64,000 bases of DNA from Arachnopeziza araneosa (GCA_003988855.1 QYAI01000017.1:124001-188000); one strand, 5' to 3'. Counted from the stretch's first letter, positions 21,065 to 34,555 are shown. The notes: generated by a model from the letters alone, not told the origin. A program made the numbers and translations.

Positions 21065-24000
21065 ATCTCAAGGAAGCAGTGTTGATTAATACTCCCTTGT
21101 GCAGCTGGGGAGTTGATATAACATTCCTGCCCGATCGAGAGACCTTATTCATCACGCCATCAGAGGTTCAAGCAGTTTATTGATTTGGCAACGCCTTGGA
21201 GTCACTTACTACTGCTGTCCCTGGCAAAAACGGATGACCTCAGCTCGTCCAATACGCGGGCCGGATTGGCGAGGAGAGAAACTCTAGTGGTGTTAGGTCT
21301 GAAGGACTCCAAGACAAAACGTGCAACTTCAGGCTTCAGCGTGTCTGGCCCACTGGGTGGTCCTATTTTTAACCCTGTCCACCGTTATCTCCAAGATCAG
21401 ACGAAGCGTGTTTGCGAGAAGAAATCTAGAGAATATTCTAAACATCCTATTCTTAGAAGCTGGGGCCGGGTGGTGTGCAGGTACCGGCAGGCAAAACGTG
21501 CTGGCGGAGACGGAAAACCCACGGCGCAAACAGGTCAACGGGAGAAGCCAGGCTGTTCCCCTTTTAGAAGGCTTGGTGGCCAATGGGGACGGGCCTTCGT
21601 ATGCAGGCGGGTTAGTAAAGCTCCCGCGTTCCCAGTGCAGTGGTCCTCGCAGCCAATCGCGCGCCGGGCGCGACGGCCGTTCGCCCGCCCCCACCTCTCC
21701 AGCAGACTAACGTCCAAAACCACGTTTGAAGCTGGATTCTTGGCCAGCACCTCGACAATCATCATCCCTCTGCTCGTCGATCAAGAGTGACGCCGAACAA
21801 AGCGCCGGCGGCTACAATTGTGTCATTAGACAATTATGTCCCTTTCCGGCAAGAGATCAAGACCACCGTCCCGCGCCTGCAAGTGCCAGAGACCTGCAGC
21901 TCAGTCCCGCTGTTGTCGAATCGCTTGGAGCACTCGCTTTGCTGGTGCTCTGCCTCCATCCATCCAAGAGACGGCGGCGGCTGGTTCCGAAACGTAGAGC
22001 GCAACGGCATCGTCGTGCTCTCATCAGCTGAAAGAAACGAGTCCTTCAAAGCGTATTGACTTTCGCAAACGCCGGTAGCAACTGTCGTCAAGATGGGGTT
22101 TCTGGCCGCTCCTCTCAACCACATAGCTCGATTCAAGCATTTCCTAAGCAAACCCCGGCCGCCACTAGACTAAGCTCTCATTCTGCAGTGTACTATACCT
22201 TTCTCCCCCTTTTGCTCCTGCTCATACGCGTCGACACACGGTGGAAGGAGTTGTTCGCTGCACGAGGCTATGATAATGTCGCCCGAACCCTTCGTGACTG
22301 TAGGAGATGATGACTCTCCATCGTCTACCTTAGCATCACCTCCGGCTTGAATCTTCTTTTCGCACCGTGTTTGAATTCATTGGAGCCATTTCATTCTACC
22401 TGGTCTCAAGTAGACCCTGATCCAAGATACCAAAAACATGTAGCTCCAGCAATGGCCATGATCGACAGTCGGACGTCCCATACATGCTCTGCATAACATG
22501 GCGCAAGCACTACCGTCTCAATCCCAGCAGGAATGAGGTGGGATCCTTCTCTGTACCTGCTGCACTTGTGGGGTGCATTACCGGAAAGCCATCGACAAGC
22601 CTCGACAGAAGTAGTTGTTGTTTGAGAGTCGGGGAATATCTGACACGAGTGGCCCAACCGGGTTCTCAGGCTGAGGAGAGCTCAGGCCCGAGAATAAACC
22701 TGTCGCCGACTGGTATCGCTAACAGCAAGAGGCTACAACTACCGGGGGCCACACCTATCTCTCACACCATCACTAGAATGGTGCTGTTGAAATAAGACTA
22801 GATCGGTTGTGCAGATACTACTGCATTTGGGAAGCTTCGGTCGGAAATTGTAGTGCCCATTGACAACGAATCTTCCCAATCAACAGGGTGCCCTCGCTTC
22901 ATTTCGATTTCAAATGCCTCTTTTGCTATTTACCAATAAATGACAGTGAATACGATCCTTTCATAATCACAGCGGAAGGACCAGAAAATACGACGAACAA
23001 GTCTTGGTCGGAAATTCCCGTCGATGCAAGAAATCCGAGAGAGCATGTGGCTTATCTTCCAGCACAGATGAACAGCATGGCCTGAGAACTTGTCATCACC
23101 CCCGAAACAAGCCACTCCTTTCCGAAGTCTAATCCTGGTGGATTATTACCGCTTACTGATGCCAATTTACATTAGCCGTGTTTGTAAGGGTGTTTCGACT
23201 TACATACCCAATATTGAAGAGCCCCCACGAAAGAACATGGCCATTAACAGCTTGTTTAATCGCTCAGGATCACGGTGTCGGAGCATACCAGTTTCGGTTA
23301 TATAACCGACCAACGAAAGCAGAGCAAGTCTCGTCAATGCATGTCATGTGTCTGTTGCGGCGGTTGAACAGGCTGAAAGAGAGTTGGAGGTAGACTACCG
23401 GATGCTGGATTGATACCTAGTAGATGCAGGATAGCTTAAAAACTTACCAGAACATCCAGCATCGAGTTGGGTAGAAATCTAGCGAGTTTGGCTCCAGCCG
23501 TGACCTCACATCTGAACTAAGCACTTCGATCAAATCCAATTTCCGTGTTGCAGATGTTGACAGACGAATATCAAGCCGCGCAAGATTCTCTAGAACTTTA
23601 AGTTGAAGAAGAACATCATTTTACTGTGATAAAAAGGCTATATGGATCCTTCTACATGTCTGCGGCTTTGGTTTTGGAATTTGACGGTAGTTGTCAACAT
23701 CGCTAGATGTGGATCCTTGCTTTTTTGGGAGTCGAATGAGCCAAATAGCGCTATAGCTTATGATAAGGAAATGACAATCCAGTCTTAACAAAGTATCAAT
23801 GTCGAACTTGATATCGAGTCACGAAACTCTGAATGGAAAAGGCTTGAAACTGCATTGGACCACCACAAGTACAGGAAGCAGTATCTCGTGGAGAAATCTT
23901 CCGGTCTGTGATGACAGAATGAGTGTAAACACGAATGGTCGAGTCAGGAAAGAGAAATTCATCACTACGAGTCTTGAAATTGTATCGCATCAAAATTGAG

Positions 24001-24211
24001 ACGAGAAAGGAGAGGTGAGGAAATTACCTTAGCCATCCAACATAAGTTAGTCGGGGAGCAAGTTTATCCGTGCCACGTGACTACAGCCTACAGGTTTTCC
24101 AACCCCTCCTTTGCCCCACCATCCCGACAAAGCTCATCAAGGCTAAGCGCTGAGGCACGCATCTTTGAAGTCTTCCTTCTCCCTTGGTGCTACTGTTTAC
24201 CATTCCTAAGA
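21065..24211. other. Long gap, no supported gene
   Basis: 3.1 kb between the divergent bZIP and ARMT1-like genes. Around 21.2-22.1 kb the DNA is GC-richer, and several frames on both strands stay open (up to 201 codons) over the same bases, which is what high GC gives by chance; none resembles a family. From 22.3 kb on only short frames. A long regulatory leader of the bZIP gene is possible. Confidence 0.4.
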
Positions 24212-25871
24212 ATGGAGTACGATCCAAAAGTGAGTGAGTGACACCTCTTCTACCAAAAAGCGACTCTCTAAGGCATTTAGCGCCCTCCTCAACGGCCGAT
24301 AAGACGTCTTTCGCGTATATCTCTGCAAGAGATCGGTGGCCTGTGATTCTAGTAGGAAATCCCATTCGATGACATTAATGGGGCTGACCGTCAGACTGGA
24401 GCAATTGATGATGTACACAAGGCTGTCTCGGAGACCACGGACGGATCCAGAAGGGAAGAAGGAAAACGAATTGTGGAAGAACTTGCTAAGCTCAAATATG
24501 AGTTGCAACATGACAGAAAACTGATGTGAGGACCTACGAGCAGTTTATCACGGGAAGAAAGTTGATTTCAGTAGTCCTCTTTCGGATGACGGCCAACTAG
24601 ATGTCTCGGGATATAACAAGGAGCTTGAGAAGTTAGGATACCCTAATTGGTTCAATGTGCCGTGGCTCTATGCCGAGTGCTATCTCTACCGGTTGGTGTG
24701 ACTCTATCGAACGAGATTTCTCAGTTAATTGGACACAGGCGCATAGCCACATTTTTCTCACTATCTTCGCATTGGAAATCCTACGATGTATTTGCCCGAC
24801 AAAAGATGTCCACTTTTCGATCTTCCAGACCAGCTGTCTTGGAACTCGCTGGCAGATACCATGAACTCATTTCTCAGATAGGAAAGGAGCATTCAGAATC
24901 TGAAGAGGAGCTTGACAGAGCTAGCAAGATCTTGTTCATGGAAATGTGCGAGATCTGTCTATGGGGAAATGCAACCGATTTGTCCTTGCTAACCTCATTG
25001 ACTTATGAGGATATTCAGAAGTTGCAAGGATCAGAGGCACGGAAAGCTTCAGAAGCGAATATCATCGTCAACGATTTAGAGGCCGCCTATGATATCCTTA
25101 AGAAAGCAAAGACAGCAGGGAAGAAAGATAGGCGGGTGGATATTGTACTTGATAACGCGGGATTCGAATTATACGTCGACCTCATTCTGGCCGGGTTCCT
25201 CCTATCTGTTGGTTTGGCCACAAGTGTGGTGCTTCACCCCAAGTCGATTCCTTGGTTTGTGTCGGATGTCGTTCCAGCCGACTTTGCCGCACTTTTGAAT
25301 GCTTTAGCAAATCCGCAAGAATTTTACACGACGCCCTCTGATGACGAGAAACACTCTGGCAAGATCCCCGAGCCGCTAAAGGAAAAAGAAATTGATGAAC
25401 TGTCGTTCTTGTTCGAAGAATGGAGCAACTTTCATGCAGAAGGCCAATTGATCCTGCGTTCGAACCGCTTCTGGACGGAAGGAGGTAGTTACTGGCGCTT
25501 ACCAGTTTCCGATGCACGATTATACAATGATCTCAAGGAGAGCGAGGTGGTGATCTTCAAGGGAGACTTGAACTACCGAAAATTGACTGGAGATGTGAGC
25601 CCCATCCATGCAGCTTGATGACAAGCACTAATAGACTAAGGCAACGTGGGATCCGACCACCCCATTCACAGAAGCAATTGGGCCAATGGGCCCAGGCTCC
25701 GGTGTGAATGTTCTCGCTTTACGTACATGCAAGGCGGATGTTGTTGTGGGACTGAAGCTTGGAGAAGATGAGAAGTTAAGATCAATGGAAGGAGGCGGCA
25801 GTAACAGTGGTGCCCGGAAATGGGCTTGGAGTGGCAAATGGGCGGTGGTATCTTTCTCTGATGGGAAGTAG
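24212..25871 (+). CDS. ARMT1-like damage-control phosphatase (DUF89)
   Basis: A metal-dependent phosphatase of the DUF89/ARMT1 family, which removes damaged or over-phosphorylated metabolites (sugar phosphates are substrates in yeast relatives). Six exons: 24212-24233, 24281-24351, 24395-24525, 24572-24691, 24739-25594 and 25641-25871, total 1,431 nt, 476 aa; all introns are 43-47 nt. Seen in order: MEYDPK start, ARDRWPVIL, EELAKLKYELQHDRKL, WFNVPWLYAECYLYRR, HWKSYDVFARQKMSTF, the metal-site block VDIVLDNAGFELYVD (about 248-262) with Asp/Asn, SDVVPADF, and FKGDLNYRKLTGD (about 388-400), then the last exon ITS-type IGPMGPGSGVNVLALRTCKAD. Key residues D, N and K are all present, so it should be active. 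Donor of intron 2 (GTAGGA) is weak. Probably cytosolic. Confidence 0.92.
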
Positions 25872-26994
25872 ATGTGACTAACAATCTCAAGATGGTCAGT
25901 AATTGCATATAGACAAGATAGGTAAAAATAGATAAGCTTGAAGTCAATTGCATAGGGCGAGCTATGCCGTCTCTTCCTACTCGATTGCAAAATCCTGGAA
26001 TCTAGTTATGTATCAGTGCTTGCTGACAAACTAGAGATATGCCTATCATACGATTGACAAAGCATCGTGTAGCTGCCAGGCATGTTGTTTTTGTTTTTAC
26101 GCAGCCATTTCTCAATCTGGTATATCAAGTATTATTACGCTTTTTCATTTCTAAGTCGACGTCTAATCCTTTCAGCTCGTAAATGACACATCAACCCCCC
26201 ATTTCTTCAGCTTGCCAATCAACATCTCCCCCCGCTCCAATTCCTCCTCCTAGAGCCATGATCCGCGCTAACATGATAGAAATTTGCCACGTCGAGTTGA
26301 GAGTCATCCAAGTGAGTTTCCCCTAGGAAAGACTAGCGCTCTGGTTCATGCAGGTGCAGCTGTCAGAATCGCTGAGACACTTGACGTGCTTCGGATCGAT
26401 GTGCCTGACATACGGAGAAGTTGAATACCTTGACAGCTGACACGACTACCAACGATTCGCTTCCAAGAGCCCGAATAGACTCCCGAACCGGAAATACCAA
26501 ACTGGAAGAAGGACGAAAGAAGAAGTCAGGCCATCCCCATGATTATCTTCATGGGAGTTTTAAAGCGTCGGTTTGGAATTCCGATTGGCACCTGGACTTT
26601 CTGATTTGGTTTGGGATTTTCCCACTCGTACTCGGAATCCGACCTGGACATTTGTGTTTCTTCATTATACGGATCTGGAACTTGGCTATGACAATTCGAA
26701 CTTGTTCATTATTCGGATTTGGAATGGTCTCGTTTGGTTTTTCAGCTGAGCCACATGGGTGTAAGCCACATTCCCGATTTGGAATTTGAAGCCTCAGCAT
26801 CTCGACGTATGAACGCTCGCCGGTGCAGCAGGGGAGCCGGGACTTGATGTCTCGCCTCAAGCGGGCCAGTCGCTGCCGTTTCCTCCTGGATTTAAGGCCT
26901 GTTGAATGGTTATTAATCGCGTTGAGAGGCTGGAGATCAGACTTAACGTGGCGTCTGCAGGGTATGAAACATGCAGCGGCGCTTGCGAATCGAC
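25872..26994. other. Intergenic between convergent genes, nothing identified
   Basis: Short frames only. A stretch near 26.56-26.79 kb is rich in TTTGGAAT-like words (simple-sequence flavour). A small fragment at 26360-26430 reads AAVRIAETLDVLRIDVPDI but has no continuation. Confidence 0.35.
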
Positions 26995-27832
26995 CTACGA
27001 GATGGCGAGAAGGTCAGGAGAGGGAGGAATGTGCTGCTCGATGACGAGTTGGTCGGTGGTCCCCGTAAAGTGGCTATGCTGACGAGTATCGCCATCGCCG
27101 ACCATGCTCGGCAATGCCGCACGTGATGCGGCTGGATCGTCCGCTGGTCTTGCTGCTGCTGGTATCGATAGAGATACCGCCGTGGGTTGTTGAGGTGCAG
27201 AGATGTTCGAAGTGTTATCACCAGCAACAGATCCGTGAGTAAGTATGTTCTCCAATTGTCTTTCATCATTAGTATTGGCACCTTCATTGACTCCATTCTC
27301 AGGAATTCCGGATCCCCAGCCAGGTGGAAGCCCCCCGCTATCGTACCCGTGAAAGGAATTGTGCCCTCTTCTGAAGTTCTCGGTCGAGTCGGAGATGTAG
27401 TGAACAACTGGATGCCAACCACCGTTGATGAGCTCGAACCGAGTTTCTCTAGGAATCGTTGATGGAACCCGAAGCGCTCTTCCAAACGATGACGAGCTAA
27501 GAATGTTCTGAAGTGATGTTTGCTCTTGTCTCGGAGTGAAGATATCATATGCTGGTCCTAGTTGGAAATCGATTTGACTCTGCAGGTGCAAATTCATCCG
27601 GCTGGTCGTGCATGCCAGACAAAGTGTTGTTAGTGGAGTTGTCTCCAGAAGCGACTGATGAAGCTCCAGAGGAACCGAGTTGCATATTGGTGGGAGTATC
27701 GCAAGGTGACCACAAAGATAACTCTGGATAATCTGGTGGCACATGTTGGATTTTTTGCGGAGAATATTTTGGAATCAGGTCGTTCGTGCCAAAATCTATA
27801 TTTATAGTTGATGTTTCAAGGCGCGAGACCAT
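26995..27832 (-). CDS. Hypothetical S/N/P-rich protein, N-terminal frame unresolved
   Basis: Coding-looking sequence with two possible beginnings. Frame A runs 27744-26995 (249 aa), starting MCHQIIQSYLCGHLAIL, and ends with a Pro/Ala/Ser-rich tail (AAARPADDPAASRAALP). Frame B runs 27832-27545 (95 codons), starting MVSRLETSTINIDFG and containing SSGASSVASGDNSTNNTL, more typical of fungal protein than the overlapping part of A. The shared reading would be B followed by the A frame from about 27560 (YDIFTPRQEQTSLQNIL onward), joined by an unseen intron or a single-base shift. A third overlapping frame (27548-26943) is most likely a shadow. No domain, signal or membrane segment recognised. Function unknown. 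Confidence 0.45.
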
Positions 27833-29068
27833 GTTCTGAGAAAGAACAACTGTTCAAAGGACTATTCATGGTCTCTCGGGAAGAAGAGTCATTGAATTTG
27901 TGGGAGTAACTAGAAACGTAGTAGATGAATCATGCTCGAAAGACCTTAAGTGAGTCGTCTAACGTTTTGTGCGCACGAAGTAACACCCAAAAGAAAGGAA
28001 TGACTTGAATGGACTCCGACAAGAGCGCGGCTACGAAATCAAGCCTCATTCTAATAATACTAGTTCCTCCATACCTCAGCAGATAAACTAGGGCTGGAAT
28101 CTACTCGCTCAAGGAAAAGAGAGCCCCGAAAGCCACCCATGTTTCTTGACAGCATCAAGTCTCGCTGATGATATATCATACTTGTACATTCCATCTCCTT
28201 TAGATGCAATAGCACATGACACACAGAACATTCAACACAGCTGCATTCGAATACCGACCTCTCTCCCAAGACCTGCACCGGTATGACCCGCGCACCCGAG
28301 GTGGACGAGCAACGTCGTATTAACCTCGCGATTTATCAGCCTCAATCCTTCAGCCGGGTATCTAGATCCCAACCTCCGCATCTCGATCGATCAACTGCAC
28401 AGCTGGGGTATGGGTTATTTATCCAGCGAGGCCCCTGCCTCCCGGCTACTTGCCGAAGAAAATACCAGGAGGCGTACCTGGCGTTGCCTGCCTGCTGCCA
28501 TGATAGACACCCTGTCTTCCCGAGCTCAAAAGTTCGTTCACCATTCGGGATTCAACCTTGGTACAGCTGGTCTTGGAACCTTGTCTCCCGAATGTCGCAA
28601 ACGGGCTGCTTCCTTTCTTACCGTGGATAATGAAGTATTTATTTCCAGGAGAAATAGAAGATGTTCTTTGATTTCAATTTCATTTTTCACCACCGAATCA
28701 TGGTGAGCCTTACACATCTTATACTAAAGCATCTCATTGTAAATAAGGAAATCTCGCTAAATTGAGAGACGCATTTCTCCTTCTCCAGGGTCGATGTCAT
28801 CAACAGAGAATAAGCTTTTGGGAACAATATCAAGTTTTGGCCGAGAATTGGTAAGGTCAATGACTGGTTAAATACGTGCATTTGGACAGTTTCTTACCAT
28901 TCCGGGTAGTGGACAAGAGAATATCACACCGCTGCCCCGCATTGAAAATGATTTTGATCTTTCGGTTGAGTGGACGGCCGAGTGATGTGACTTTTATATA
29001 ACAAACATTCGTTTCACACGTCAACTTGAGTTGTTTCTTCCCAGCATGACTGATATCAGAATCAAGCC
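27833..29068. other. Intergenic, probable divergent promoters
   Basis: Between the unresolved gene and the secreted esterase. A plus-strand frame of 115 codons at 28283-28630 overlaps another of 98 codons in a second frame, so neither is supported. TTTATATAAC at 28991-29000 is a plausible TATA element some 70 bp before the esterase ATG. Confidence 0.35.
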
Positions 29069-30449
<1,381 letters not shown>

Positions 30450-32084
30450 AATTAAGAGTTGGAAGTGCCTAGTGGGGAGAAAAAGAAGAATGCAATAGCA
30501 GCCAACTGCGGATGGAATAAATAGGATCAAAATTGAGATTGTAGAAAGTTTTGAAATATATTGAGGTTTACCAACATCTCCACCTAACTCTAGATCCGAA
30601 AAGGGGCACGACAAAGTCAATCCATCTACCTACCTCAGCATCCTCAGAATATAATCTTGACAATACCTTAAGGAGGCATTTCTGTTCCAACAGACATATT
30701 GCGAATTCTTCCTGCAGAAAAAGGAAGCCCCGCACTCAAAGGTCGTTGAAATCGCTCTTGTCTAGTACAGCATCTTGCGATGGTATCCAGCTCAAGACCA
30801 GCTTTAGGAGGAAGACTGGCCGAGCGAGGCAGAAGACGTGAATAAGGAAGAATGGAAAGTCTTGAAAATTGTGAAGAAAAAGGGAGCAATACCCGAAGGA
30901 AACAGCTGTGGTGATTATAACGAAGATGTGAGATATATTATCGCTGTCGAAATTCAGACTGCTAATGGAGGTTTTGTATCTATAAAACTCTGGCTGGTCG
31001 TGCTGAGCTGTTATTGACACCAACTTACGGCCACCATTTCAGGAGGCTGTACTACTAGCTCATAACAATCAATAAACTGGCTTCTGATCCTGGTCGATGA
31101 CCACGAACGGACGAGAACCTCTCGTGGGAGGACGTGGGAGAAAATAAGCACGTTCTTAGGAAAGGGTGCAATATTCCATACTATTCGGACCGCATATATC
31201 AAACTTTGAATATAGTAAGTGAGTAGCCAAAAAGTTCTGAAACGTAGCTATAAGAGCAAGAACAACGGCATGGAAAGCAAAAGTAAGCAGACCTTGTCGT
31301 CCAACCGCTCTTGCAAATCCAACTCAAGTGCTATGTCAAGGCAAAGAGGTCACCCTTGCTTTCGAGATGTCCCGGTAGAAAGTGTATTTTTGGTCGCGGG
31401 TGCACTGCCGTCGAACCTCACACTGTTGTCAAATTTCAGCCATCATTAAATAATGCGTTGCTCGGAAAGCTATACTGTTGCCAACTCGGCACATTACTGC
31501 TACGCCCAACAGAATGTCGCCCCGCCAAACCAACAAACTGCTCTCAACAACCATTTCCCTTGACTCAAACAGCCAAGAACGAATGTGTTCATATGTAGCA
31601 AGCAACTAAGCAGAAGTCAAAAACGCTAAATAAACAGCACTTAAGCAATAGAAACTTGTAGCGAAAAACTTGTAGCAAAAAACTTGTAGCAAAAAACTTG
31701 TAGCAAAAAACTTGTAGCAAAAAACTTGTAGCAAAAAACTTGGTAGAGCGTAGGATGAGAATCATGTAATCTCTTCTAACCAAGCCACTGTTAACTGATG
31801 CGAATTGACGCGTTTGCTGACGTGAAAAATCCGGCCTTTCAATGATTTCGAAATTTTCGCTTATTAGCGTCGGGACGGATCATTTAGCTTCCGGCTAGGG
31901 AATCCTCTCGTTGAATAATAAGGGAAGTCACTCAACGATTGATAAGCATAAACAGAGAACTTGCTGACATGTTCTACCTGAGTTCATGATATTTATAATC
32001 GTCTTGGATATCTCATTATCAACAATTCAAAAGTATATACGACGAAAGAGGTATCTTCAAAGAAACCTTCAGAACTAGTTCGAC
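30450..32084. other. Intergenic between convergent genes
   Basis: Short frames on both strands without resemblance to known proteins. Contains the 14-bp tandem repeat listed separately. Confidence 0.4.
31655..31740 (+). repeat. 14-bp tandem repeat (CTTGTAGCAAAAAA), about six copies
   Basis: The 8-mer CTTGTAGC recurs at 31655, 31669, 31683, 31697, 31711 and 31725, exactly 14 bp apart, with a diverged seventh at 31739. Units are nearly identical, implying a recent expansion. Confidence 0.95.
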
Positions 32085-33671
32085 CTATCTCACAATCTGC
32101 GTTGCACCTTCTTCCATCGCACTTGCATCGGCTGCTACAGCCTCCGCTTGTTTCCTCTTAAATAACCCTCCCTCCTTTTTCGGCTTCTTCTCCTTCGGTT
32201 TCTCCGAGTTAATGTTGTTATAATGTATGATTCCTCTCTCTCTATCACTCTTCAGCTTCTCCATATCAGCCTCGCTGACAGGAACGCCTTCGATAGCCTT
32301 GACATGCTTTCCTTCAATGAAACTCATGATTCCTCCACAAGCAGCGACGATACATGCCATTGCAACAAATAAACCGGTAGACCACGAAGGACGCTTGTAG
32401 CGATTAAAGCCCCACATGAATCCGGAGAGGACAGCTTGGAGGAAGGTATTCCAGACCATGGCCCAGATGACAAAATCGAGCTTCCACAACTTGGTGGGTG
32501 GAGCACGAATCCCAGTCAAAGGAGCATTTGGTATCTTGGCGACTGGATAGGGGATGCTGGAATCTGGTACATCAGAGACCTCGGCCTCGATTTGAGGTGG
32601 CCCTAATTCAAGTGGAAGTTGTTCTGAGCCAGCAAGCCTGAACCATCCTCGGTTGATACCTGCCAGTCTTCTCAGGCCCTCTTCTTTCTTCTGGATCCTG
32701 TACTGAAGGAGATAATATAAATCTCTAAACCTCCAAGGAATGGTTCCAAAACCTGTTACGCAGAAAAGGCCGTTGAGGACCTGAGAATCGATTTCAATCC
32801 ATTTTCTTCTCGGAGAGTTGATGTCGTTGCAAGTTGGTTTGCACATAGCCGGACTCGCGTTACACAGGAGTAAGAACAACATTCCACCCCAAGCAACAAC
32901 ATTAAGGCCATAAATCGTGATCAGAAATCCAACGGGAGTAGAGACAAATTTCCATGTAGCTTTGGCACCAATGACCGTTGACACTTTCCAAGTATGTTTG
33001 GGAGGAAACTCATATCCGTTATCGAATGGCTCAGTCCTGTACTCAGTTTCCGGTTTTGCTGTAGGAGAGAGATTTGTATCCGACGAACTTCTCTGCCCAG
33101 ATGAAGTTCCCACAGTCTTTCCATTGCCACTCTGTATATCAGGCTTAGGGGCAACCTCGCCTTCCGGAATCCCAGGCACACTCTCATGTCTCATGATCGT
33201 CTTCTCCCTCGGCGAGTTTGGACTATCAGAGGAATTCCCTTGCCCTGAAAGCGACTGTTTTCTAACCTTCTCTCTCATCTGACCCTCACCACTCCACCCG
33301 TCACTCCCGTAACTACCTCTCCTGATATCCTTCAAGGTCGGAATATTGGCCGCGGCTTGGCCTGTCGCGACGCAGAAGCCTACTGGGGGTGCAGATTCTG
33401 CAAATGATTTTGAGGCGCTGCGTATCCGACCAGTGAGAGACGAACTGTTGGATTCACCGCGTGTTCGGGTGGTTTCGAGGGGAGGTTGAGAGGATGGAGG
33501 TTGAGGGATAGAGGGGAAGGGCTCGGTCTGAGCTGATGTAGAGGGAAGTGTAGCCATGGTAGTATATCTCGAAGGATTGATGGGGAGATTCTTGATCTGA
33601 CCTTGGCTCACCTGAGAGATGAGGTTGTCAAGGGTTGAATTGGCGTCCGTATTTCTTCCCCTGTGATTCAA
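32085..33671 (-). CDS. DUF2985 membrane protein
   Basis: A single-exon gene of 528 aa. The first 220 residues are Ser/Pro/Thr-rich and probably disordered and cytosolic (GTSSGQRSSSDTNLSP). The DUF2985 region follows from about residue 225 to 470: a hydrophobic helix VGFLITIYGLNVVAWGGMLF, CKPTCNDINSPRRKWIEIDSQ, a second one LNGLFCVTGFGTIPWRFRDLYY, then after a loop FVIWAMVWNTFLQAVLSGFMWG and FVAMACIVAACGGIMSFIEG. Four membrane segments are therefore likely. The C-terminus is Lys-rich (EKPKEKKPKKEGG). Start at 33671 is the first ATG; codon 39 (MATLPSTS) is an equally good start. The family is of unknown function. Shares a 239-bp divergent promoter with SEN15. Confidence 0.87.
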   Translation of the reverse strand: MNHRGRNTDANSTLDNLISQVSQGQIKNLPINPSRYTTMATLPSTSAQTEPFPSIPQPPSSQPPLETTRTRGESNSSSLTGRIRSASKSFAESAPPVGFCVATGQAAANIPTLKDIRRGSYGSDGWSGEGQMREKVRKQSLSGQGNSSDSPNSPREKTIMRHESVPGIPEGEVAPKPDIQSGNGKTVGTSSGQRSSSDTNLSPTAKPETEYRTEPFDNGYEFPPKHTWKVSTVIGAKATWKFVSTPVGFLITIYGLNVVAWGGMLFLLLCNASPAMCKPTCNDINSPRRKWIEIDSQVLNGLFCVTGFGTIPWRFRDLYYLLQYRIQKKEEGLRRLAGINRGWFRLAGSEQLPLELGPPQIEAEVSDVPDSSIPYPVAKIPNAPLTGIRAPPTKLWKLDFVIWAMVWNTFLQAVLSGFMWGFNRYKRPSWSTGLFVAMACIVAACGGIMSFIEGKHVKAIEGVPVSEADMEKLKSDRERGIIHYNNINSEKPKEKKPKKEGGLFKRKQAEAVAADASAMEEGATQIVR

Positions 33672-33910
33672 GTGTGAGACATGCTCACTGACGTCAAAAT
33701 CTCAATCTGCTTTTGAACAATTGATATTGCGATATAGGTGATAAGTATCGATGCGAAAGACAAGAACGAGTAATTATGAAGTACCGAGGTCTAGAAGTGT
33801 TGACTGGATCCTGCTCGATTCCAAGTTTCGGGGAAACTTGAGGTTGTGAGTCGCGAGCCAGCAGAGCGGCCGCATCCTGACCAGCATCATATATTTATTG
33901 CAGTGACTCC
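33672..33910. promoter_or_regulatory. Compact divergent promoter, DUF2985 gene / SEN15
   Basis: 239 bp separate the two start codons (191 or so if inner ATGs are used). TGACGTCA at 33689-33696 is a palindromic CRE/ATF-type site, a possible bZIP target. The claim rests on gene orientation plus this motif. Confidence 0.5.
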
Positions 33911-34555
33911 ATGCCTACGAATGATATTGCCCAACAACAAACCAAAATCATGGCTCCGTCTGCGACCTCCAGCACGGATTCAAGCACATCAATCGCTCTG
34001 TCTGCTCTTCAAGAAGTTATCCTCGGCAGCAAATCCCCGCCCACCTCAACCTCCCCTCATCCAGCCCACCTCCTTCACCTCGCCCACCAAATCCAGCACA
34101 ACCTACAATATCAACACGACTGGACCTCGCTCCAAATCCACTCGTCCTCACCTCTTACCCAGCTTCCTCTACCGCGACCCCTCATCTCTGGTCTACCACC
34201 AAAAAGACTCTACATCCACCCAGATGAGCAGATTGCTTTGTTGAAGCACCAGCACGAGAGCGGGAAGGCTGTGGGAGGGGAGGGGGTAGATCCTGAACGG
34301 GAGTGGGTGCTCCCTACGCATATCCAGGAGAAGTGGAGCTTAAAGGGACTGGCTGGGGTGTTTGATAAGGTTGGTGCTGTGCCACCTTTTAGGGAAGAGG
34401 AAGAGGAAGAGTCAGCGTTAGAGGAGAAAGAGGTCGGTTGGGAGTGGAGGGGACACAGGCGACAGAAGAGGATACTGCTCGGGACGCTGCATGATGATAG
34501 CACAGTCGTGTATTATATCGTCCATGATGGGATTGTGAAGCCAAGGCAAAATTGA
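33911..34555 (+). CDS. SEN15: tRNA-splicing endonuclease subunit Sen15
   Basis: A single-exon gene of 214 aa. It matches the Sen15 domain pattern: an N-terminal helix HPAHLLHLAHQIQHNLQYQHDW (trimmed: AHLLHLAHQIQHNLQ, about residues 52-66), the strand LPRPLISGLPPKRLYIHPDEQ, REWVLPTHIQEKWSLKGLAGVF and the final strands KRILLGTLHDDSTVVYYIV / HDGIVKPR. Between them an acidic run EEEEEES and two Gly/Glu insertions are fungal additions. Sen15 is the small structural subunit of the TSEN complex (Sen2, Sen34, Sen54, Sen15), which excises introns from pre-tRNAs; it has no catalytic residues. The second ATG (codon 14, MAPSATSS) may be the true start. Divergent from DUF2985. Confidence 0.88.
   Translation: MPTNDIAQQQTKIMAPSATSSTDSSTSIALSALQEVILGSKSPPTSTSPHPAHLLHLAHQIQHNLQYQHDWTSLQIHSSSPLTQLPLPRPLISGLPPKRLYIHPDEQIALLKHQHESGKAVGGEGVDPEREWVLPTHIQEKWSLKGLAGVFDKVGAVPPFREEEEEESALEEKEVGWEWRGHRRQKRILLGTLHDDSTVVYYIVHDGIVKPRQN

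Noticed and set aside
21185..21790. 201-codon plus-strand frame
   Set aside because: Overlapped by open frames on the opposite strand and in another phase in GC-rich DNA; no domain, no splice continuity.
26943..27548. 201-codon minus-strand frame
   Set aside because: Shadow of the longer frame 27744-26995; its sequence is basic and without fungal protein character.
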